Part shown: positions 35,101 through 44,100 of the stretch, in pieces | Layout: each line of letters begins with the position of its first letter | Position numbering within the stretch: position 1 is the stretch's first letter | Source of the DNA: Leuctra nigra | Taxonomy: Eukaryota; Arthropoda; Insecta; Plecoptera; Leuctridae | DNA length: 64,000 nt | Direction: 5' to 3' | Assembly: GCA_934045905.1 (NCBI GenBank) | Contig: OW203769.1 | Location: 21,545,705 to 21,609,704, forward strand | The notes under the pieces: model-generated | The model's database searches: none | Seen by the model: the letters and a program-made list of their open reading frames with translations, nothing else | Told to the model about the DNA's origin: nothing | Made by a program: the position numbers and the translations under genes

Positions 35101-38100
35101 AGTTCCAAGAAGTTCGCAATTCTCCCACAGATGGCATAGTTTGCAGTACCACTGCCATAAAAATTTTGCATTGGGGATTATCACTCATGTGTTGGAACGA
35201 CCACTAGATCTTTAAATCAGTCATAAAATAAATAATTTATCACTTGTTGCCATAAAATCCTCTATTTATTAACCTGGGTTAACAAAATACGTATAAAAAG
35301 TAATTTAAATCTGTTGTAATATGTTAGTACTTTCTCAGCTAAGTTGGCAGACATGTTGTTTCTCTTGTCTTGTTTCCCGCCTTCAAGGAAGACAAGAGAA
35401 ACAACATGTCTGCCAACTTACTACTTAGCTGAGAAAGTACTAACATATTACAACAGATTTAAATTACTTTTTAAATGTATTATGTTAGCCCAGGCTATTA
35501 AATAGAGGATTTTATGGCAACTAGTGATAGATTATTTATTTGATGACTGATTTAAAGATCTAGTGGTCGTTGCAACACATGAGTGATAATCACCAAAGCA
35601 AAATTTTTATGGTAGTGGTACTGCAATCTATGCCATCTGTGGGAGAATTGCGAACTTCTTGGAACTTCCATTCCCCTTTTGAAATGGAATAGACTGTAGT
35701 CAATCCGTAGTCTACTAGTAGTATTGAATTTTTTTAATTTTCTTCTATTTTTTAGTTGAAGTGACTTGGCCGGTATTTTTACACGTAGAGGTCTTTTATG
35801 GGGATAATTTTCAGTTTTCACTATAGTACTAAATCTACAGTAATTTTATTTAGAAATAAAATCTTTATCCTGCCTAGCTAGAAGGGACCTATTCCCGGAT
35901 CGAACCAAGGACTCTTCATTGCCTCATCAATACTCGGTTGACAAGTAGGTAGCTGTCAATTCGCTCCAGGAAGTATGCCTGTCCTTGTCACTCCCGCGCC
36001 GCCATGGGAGGTCCACGGACACAGCTGCGCGCCTCCCGAGTTGCGTCATAGTGGACCGTGCAGTGTACACGCCAGTGCATTCCCGTATACAACCAGACAT
36101 CAGCGGCGTGCACATTTCCCCCCCCCCCCCCCCATCACCTTTTTATTTAAATGATATTTAGTCAACTTTGTCAATTTTATTTTTTGACTCGAATGCTATC
36201 ATTTTGTTGAAATTGATTTTCGAATTGTTGAATACGTTTTAATAAATACCAACTGCAATGTGAAAAGATTTTTCTCGAGTGGGACTCGAACCCACGACCT
36301 TCCGATATCCAGTCAGATGCTCTACCAGCTGAGCTATCGAGGCAGTTCACAGTGCAGCGGCTGTGTTCCAATAAACTTCAGATGAATTTAAGTCATCAAG
36401 TAAAAGCAAAGTGTAGGAGGTAGGTAGGCTACCTAGCTGTAGATTTGAGAAGACCCTAGACCTATCCCATCTTTAAATTTCAAAAACATTTACTAGGTAG
36501 GTAGGTAGGTAGGTAGGTAGCTACTAGTAGGTACTAGGTAGCTTCTTACCTACTAGGAAGCAGGTAGTGGTAGCTAGAGTATCTAGACTGATACTGATAG
36601 CTAGACTGGATATCGGAAGGTCGTGGGTTCGAGTCCCACTCGAGGAAAATCTTTTCACATTGCAGTTGGTATTTATTAACATTCACCTAACTGAGGGATT
36701 CAGTAAAAATCATATTTCATACATATGCGCACTCATATGCTTATGAGAATACCAAGTCGAATGAAGTTAGTCAGTTGTCAAACGTGGATGAAATTCACGG
36801 TCTTCTGACCCTATCTTCAAAATCGGTAAGTTGCTAACGCAGCTTATATTGGAACACAGCCGCTGCTCTGTGAACTGCCTCGATAGCTCAGCTGGTAGAG
36901 CATCTGACTGGATATCGGAAGGTCGTGGGTTCGAGTCCCACTCGAGGAAAATCTTTTCACATTGCAGTTGGTATTTATTAACATTCACCTAACTGAGGGA
37001 TTCAGTAAAAAATCATATTTCATACGTTTTAATAAATTTATCATTTTCTAATTTTATCCTACAGTACATTCGACACGGAATTTTCAGCAACGAAAAATCT
37101 AGTTTTTGTTTGGAATTCTTATTTTCAACGCTAATTTTGGCAAAATTTCTGGCACTACCTCCATTCCACCCCATTTCAATAGAGGAGCAAAGAAAAATCA
37201 AGTTTCTGAGGTGTATACAGCATTTTATTGGCGATTGTATTTTGGCATTTGCCCTCAGGCGCTGAAAGGTCCTGTCCGAATGGAGTATAGGCATGTTTTT
37301 TTTTAATTAGCTTCAATTCATTACATATTCATTTTTATTTTTTAGATAGGTACATTATTTTTATTTTTAAAAGAAAATAATTTGCATCTTATTTCTTAGT
37401 TCACCCCTTCAGTGGCGGCAGAAATATGAATCGATTTGCAAATTTATTTCCCAGTACCCGGGACCAGCATGGCAGCTATAGTACGTCCAGCGAGCGTGTA
37501 GCCTTTCCTTTCATAAGATGAGCAGTATTGTTCGACCCTTGTTCGACAGTTAAGCTCTGACAAGATACAACTCTTTTTATGACCTGCCACCCCTTCCACC
37601 TACACTGTTGCCATTTTAAACAACTTTCCTTGAATTTTAAAAGCCAACTGCATTGAAAGATATTTGGCACCACAACAAAACAACCCATTCCAGAACACCT
37701 GCAGTCGTTGAGAGATATTTACAACCGCACACGCGTCAAAACACTCAGGATTACAAGCTAAACCCATTGTTGAATTTTACACAGCATTTGCTGAACTGGC
37801 TACACGCTCACTGGACGTACTGTACTAGGAAAACGCTCCGAGTAACGCGTTGATGAGCGAGCACGGATACGCGCAACACCTCGAACCAAAATTCTGTCTA
37901 TCGAAAATGTCAATAAAAGACAATAATTCTAAAATTTCGTCGCAGACTTGTATAAAAATCTAAAAAAAAAAATCCTAAAATATTGGTCCAAATAACCACG
38001 CAATGCTTTAAGGTGCTGCAAGCGCGAGCGATTTTGCTGCTTTTTGTAGACACTTTTTGCGATACGATTGGAGACGAAATGGGTAGACCAAATTATTTGA

Positions 38101-41100
38101 AATTTTAATCGTGATTATATAAAAGACAAACTTAGGGTTATCCCTTGGTACATTTTTAATTTTTTGTTTCGTTAATTAGTAATAATTAGTGGATTTTTGT
38201 TGAAAAATTTGCTATTTTCTTGTCTCCCTGGGTGCCGTATAAAATTAAATTTCAAAAATGTGCCAAGTGATAACCCTAAGTTTGTCTTTCATCTAATCAT
38301 GATTAAAATTTGAGATCAATTGGTTTACGGGTTTGGTCTCCAATCGTATCGCAAATTTCATAGTTTTGCGCGGTTTTGTTGAATTACCGGCGCCTAATTA
38401 ACGATGCAATAATCAAAAATTAAAAAGGGCTACTAAGATACAATCAGACTGATCATGTGAACATCCTGTAAAAGTTACACTCACTTATGAAACAATTTTT
38501 CTCTCTCAATTTTCTAAAACGGCCGAGCGCTAGTATCACCTTAAGTTGATCGATTGAACCTTTATGATTGAACGGTTCCTTGTTAATTTTCAAAAATCAC
38601 AGGATCTACTTCGAAAAATATACCTGGGACCACTCATATGATATAAGTAAGTCTACACAATATCAGATCGACTGTTGAACGGTCATTATCAGTTTCATAC
38701 GCGTTTGAAAGTTTCTGCTCTAACTACCTTGCCTTGAACTGAAAAGTCGAAGTCGCCGTGAATTTGACAGCCAACACGCAAAATTTCCGTAAAATGTCAA
38801 TAACTTTTGGATTTAAACATAGATTAGTATGAAAATTGTCAAATATGCAGATAATGTTGGTCCCAACACTCATGCGAAGTTTTAAGTTGGTCAGTCAACC
38901 GGTTCGAGTTTAAATTACAAAAATCACCGGAAAAATGGTTTAAAATAGGAACCAATGGGAGGATTTGGCTGAAATTTATTATGATTGGGTACAATGTTGG
39001 TTGCAATGACTTTGCTAAATTTTAAATTGATTGGACCAACCAATCGAAAGGTATTTTTTTTTTAAATTTGAACCAATCAGGGGATTTCAAAAAAATTAGG
39101 GTCTGCAAATCTCATATTTGGTCTGGACATGTGTGCAAAATTTCAGCTCGATCAAATAAACGGTGCAATCTGTATACGAGCAGACGACAGACAAAAAAAA
39201 AAAAAAAAAAAAAAACAGAGGTCCGTGCCAAAAGAGCCAAAAGGAGACGCTCGCTTCGCTCGCTCAAAGAGAGGGGGGCGTGCACCAAAACCCCAGAGTT
39301 CTTTCGAGAACGCAATTCCCCGATAAAATTGGTAAATGCATAGTGCTGAATTTTCAATTTTCCAAAATCTTGTCATCTGATAGCCCCCCTCCCGAGAAGA
39401 CTCGACCTATCCGTCAAAGCCCCGCTGGCGTAATGGTCAAGTCTCGCACGTACTGACAAGTTTTTATGCGATAACACCTCTAATGGTGCCGGAATAACCC
39501 AACCAAACGCCTAATTATCAGCTCATTTAATACGATAATAGCAGAGGAAGGTATAATCAATGATGTTTATATAGTCGATAGCCTCTCTGACAAGGGCGTA
39601 TCCAGGATGAAATTTCGGGGGACGGGGGGGGGGGGGGGGGCGGACATTGCTAATATTTTGAAAAATCACAGTGGAAAACTGGGGGTTCGGGGGCGCAGAG
39701 AAAATTTTGGTTCAAGGTAATTCATTTAGGTGCAATTTTTGAATCGCAGTGTATAAGAATAGGTTTAAGAATAGGTACATTTATTGAACCTATTAAAGTG
39801 CAAGTCTGGGGCGCACAGCCCCGGAAAATTTTTGGAATTGCAACTCAATTTAACCATTTTGGGACGTTTTTGACATGATCTGTCTATTTTCACACATTAT
39901 TTTAAATGTGATTATTATCTTAAATGAAATCCTGACTTCGGGGGGGGAGGGGGGGCTTGAATACGGCCTAGCCTCTGACAAGACCAAGAAATAAACAGTC
40001 GTGTGTCGGAAAAGTAAAAGTGAGTCGCTCGCTCCACTCGCTAAATAATCAATGGCATCTGCCATGAAGAATGTTGCATTTTGTTGTGATCCAACGCCCA
40101 ATGTGTGGCGGCGGGCGCTCAATAACCACGGCAACGCTGCCAGTGGCGTGTCAATGTCAGCCGACCACGTGCCAGGTGGAGTAGAGGGAGGATATTAATA
40201 GCGCGCCACCGCCTTCTCTAGGGGAGCAAGCCCAACACCTGGCGGGCTAATGGTCACTCCAGACGAGCAATACAAACAGCCATTACCTCATTCATTCACG
40301 AACATTGCTACTAGGAATAGAACGTAAGATTTTGAAACTTTGTTACACACACAGCCTTCTTACCCGCAGAAAGCAGCAAAACAATAATCGAATTGAATTA
40401 GATTTCAATTTAAAATTTGGAATGTTTGCAAGTTGGAAAACGTTTTTTGAAGGTTTCTGTACCCCACCACAGCCAAACAAAACGAATTCGATCGATTAGG
40501 TATAATTTAAAATTTGGAACGATTTGAATAGGCGCAAAAATCGAATCCATTTTCACTTCTTCCGGCAAAGCTGAACTTCTAACTAGCACATCAATCTTGG
40601 CTGTCAAAATGGGCAACGGCGTCCGCTAATTTCCCGATTCCGATCTATTGGCTGTGTTTTTACAGGCCAAGTCCAAGTATCTAACAAAAACATCGATGCA
40701 AGGAGGATTTATTAATTGGACGACGCTATTTCCAGTTTCAGGGAGACGAAAGCGTGTTGCGTAATCGTGCGTCATTTTGCTAGTGAAAAAATTTAAACCG
40801 CCGTTAAAGTTGAACGATTTATGAGCTGACTCCGCGGTTTGGTTTAGAGCAACTTTATGACCTAAGAACACAAACCAAATTATGTTTCAAAATTAATTGT
40901 TTTACTTAAAGCTATTTTTTCCTCAAGTGTTTTTTTGTAATATAAAAGTAACCATTTGAAAAACTCGTTTGAGTAGCTGGGCGCATTGTGTCGCACATTA
41001 TGACTGAGTAAGCTTACAGTTTTATGACGAGACGAGGCCGAGGAGTTTGCGAAGAAAAATAGAATGTGCAAGATTCAGAGTTGGTTTGAGAGAGGATTTT

Positions 41101-44100
41101 GAGTGAGAGGTTTTGAGAGAGAAAACGCAAGTTTTATCATGTTTTCCTCCCCACCCCTTCATTTCCAGAAAGTGAAACCATTGGTGAAACAGCAATCGTC
41201 TGAAAATGGACGAATTACTACAAAGATGATGATTGATTGCGCTTGACGTTTTGCTGCACTGCAACATACAATAATTTAAAATCTAAATGTACTATCGAAG
41301 AGATGCCAAGATGCAAGAAGCAGGGATACACCCTACATTGTTAGGGTAAGGATACATTGTTTATTTCCGCAGTCAAATATTCAAAATGAACCTATTTATT
41401 CGCTGTTAGGTTTACCTTAGAACTAGAAGGTTCTAGGCTAATTTTCGGAACAAGTTGATGAAACGAAGTTGCCTTGAATTGATCACAGACTGCAGCGGCT
41501 TGGAATTACGCAGACTTCGTCTCGTCTGGAATCTCGTGCATGTGCCCCCCCCCCCCCCCCCCCCCCCACCCAACATTCTATCTTATTATCTAGTGGAGCG
41601 GTCGCTCCACCCAGCCAAGTCGTACTGTACACTCACACTCACTCAACATACCGTAAATGCCTATATAAACTGAGGAGCAGACCAACTACTTTTACTGTAA
41701 GCAACAACATGGCATTTTCGGCCTACTGGATCTCAAAATTGAAAAATCTCACATTGTTGCGAAATAACTTAATTTCGAGCTATGGCCCACCTGACAACAT
41801 ATACTAAATTTGGGAACAATAGGTAATGCCATTTGTGGGCTAGAGGGCCGTGAAAACAGTGAAATTACACCCCTTTTAAAACCTATCTCCATCTGATGAT
41901 GATGATGATATCACGAAACACCGCTGTCACCGCCACAGCCTAAACGGCTTAACCGATCGACTTGAAATTTTTACCACATGTGCACTTTTGGCGTCTGAGG
42001 TGCCTTTTTATAAAACCAGCCGGAAGGCGCCATTTTGAAACCGGAAGTGACGTCATATCTCGAAAACGACTACACCGATCGGAATAAAACTATCGCCAAA
42101 TGATTCAGACGGTCATCTTTATGGAATATCAATAGTCAAAATATACATTTACTATTACCGAAACCGGAAATGACGTCATAAAAATGAAGAATCAGACTTG
42201 AATCACCTCTTACTACAATAACTACAAATTCAGAAGGCTTATAATGATACATAACATTTATAGAAATAAATTCTAGGTGGCTGTAATTTCAGCCGCCATT
42301 ATGAAAACCGGAAGTGATGCCATATCTCGAAAACGGCTGGACCTATCGGAACAATGCTTTCGCAATTCTTCATGGAATATCAAAATAAGCTTATATTTAG
42401 CACTAAAGTTCATTCACGATTAGAATTGCAAGCCGTAATGGCGGCCGTGTAGATACTACTGTAGTCAAATGAACAATTGTATACCTACATTTGAAAATAT
42501 CAATAGAATAATCCAAAACTATGTATAATACGACTGTAGATGGAAATAAATCAATTTGATTGAATTTTTCTAATATTTTCTAATAATAAAAATAGTGTAT
42601 TTGACATAATTTATACAATTTCAATAATACAAAGAAGAAAGTCTTGCCATTGACAGGGCAGTGTTCAAGTGACTGACCAATGAACGACGTGATCGACTAA
42701 AACGTCAGTGAAATTCTTATCGTGAACGAACTTTAAACACATTTTTTCGTAGTAACCAATTCGAAAATGGCCTATTTTTTTAAAGGAATTAGTCATTGTT
42801 GCTCCGATATGTGTTAAAAGTTGTGTAAATAAACTAAAAAAACTAGTGATATCCCCATAAAAAACACTCCGTGTAAAAATACCAGCCAAGTCTCTTCAAC
42901 TACAAAAAAATAGAAGAAATCTAAAAATTCAGCACTGAAAAGTAGTGATATCAAAAAATGGGCCAAGTCAAAACTTCATTTTAAAAATAAAAATATACTT
43001 GGCGCATCGTTTTTAAGGGCATTATAGGTATACTATATAATTAGGTGCATTTGATTTTCGGCATATTCTTTACTGTTAATATACCTACACGACGCGCCAA
43101 GTATATTTTTATTTTTAAAATGAAGTTTTGACTTGGCCCATTTTTTGATATCACTACTTTTCAGTGCTGAATTTTTAGATTTCTTCTATTTTTTTGTAGT
43201 TGAAGAGACTTGGCTGGTATTTTTACACGGAGTGTTTTTTATGGGGTTATTATTACCGAGAGAGTTTGCTCAGGCGCGGTAAAGCACTGAACTCCAGCAC
43301 AAATATGTGAAAAAACTCATAAAAATGACAGATCATTTCAAAAAAGGATCAAAATGCTTGGAATTAGTAAAAAATTTCAGTAAAAACAATATTTATACAT
43401 TTGTAACTTATATAATACCAAAAATAGCTACGCTACACAGAGATTAAAAATTGTTCCAAAACGAATGACCTTGACCGAACATTTTCTCGCGGGCTGCACC
43501 GTCGACCCGCCATGTTTTCCAATGTTATTTTTCAAAATATTAGTAACGTCTGCCCCCTCCTCGATTTCATCCTGAATGCGCCCTTGACTGGCCTCATCTC
43601 CCGCGTGCTGAGCGTCCTCCGTCGAGAAGAGAGGCAATGGTCCTGTGACGTCACGTCCCACGTCAAATCATCATCTCACATCATCCCCACGCTCACGGAG
43701 ATCTTCGCGAGATACAGCAAGCTTTGGCAAGATAATGACAAGATCATTCAATCAACAGGCGTTCAGCTATGCAAAATTTATAGTAATGGCAATTTTTTGA
43801 GAGAAAAAAATTGAAAATTTTCATAAAAAATTTTAATGCGTTAAATTTTTTTTAAATTTGTATTATTTATTGCTTTATTGCACATAATTGTTAATAATGT
43901 CTGAAAAAAGTGTAAAATCTAAATCTAAATAAAATCTAAATCTCAGTTTTTCTGCATTGTAATTTTGGCCTGACTGTAATTTCTAAAGTAGGCTTGAAAT
44001 TTTGGCATAAGTAGGCATGAGGTTTTCTAGTAAAATAATTTCAAATTTTTCAATGGTCATTGAAAAATTTTAATTGGCCATCACTAAAAATTTATAAGTA

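Larger units (their letters stand above)
34230..35815. mobile_element. Palindromic family P, copy 1, interrupted by two later insertions
   Basis: Segments 34255-34390, 34990-35060 and 35700-35815 match successive parts of the intact family member at 42852-43247: ATCAAAAAATGGGC, then GATGCGCCAAGTA, then TTCTTCTATTTTTTAGTTGA and GACTTGGC. A Helitron-like copy (ending at 34946) and the M2 MITE (35071-35696) lie in the gaps. Confidence 0.65.

Noticed and set aside
36877..36948. Functional tRNA-Ser gene
   Set aside because: The cloverleaf folds, but there is no long variable arm, position 37 is U, and the same flanks accompany other copies. A SINE-like unit explains it better.
43428..43814. Open frames around 43.5-43.8 kb
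   Set aside because: Neither strand continues across plausible splice sites, and the region adjoins transposon sequence. Treated as chance.
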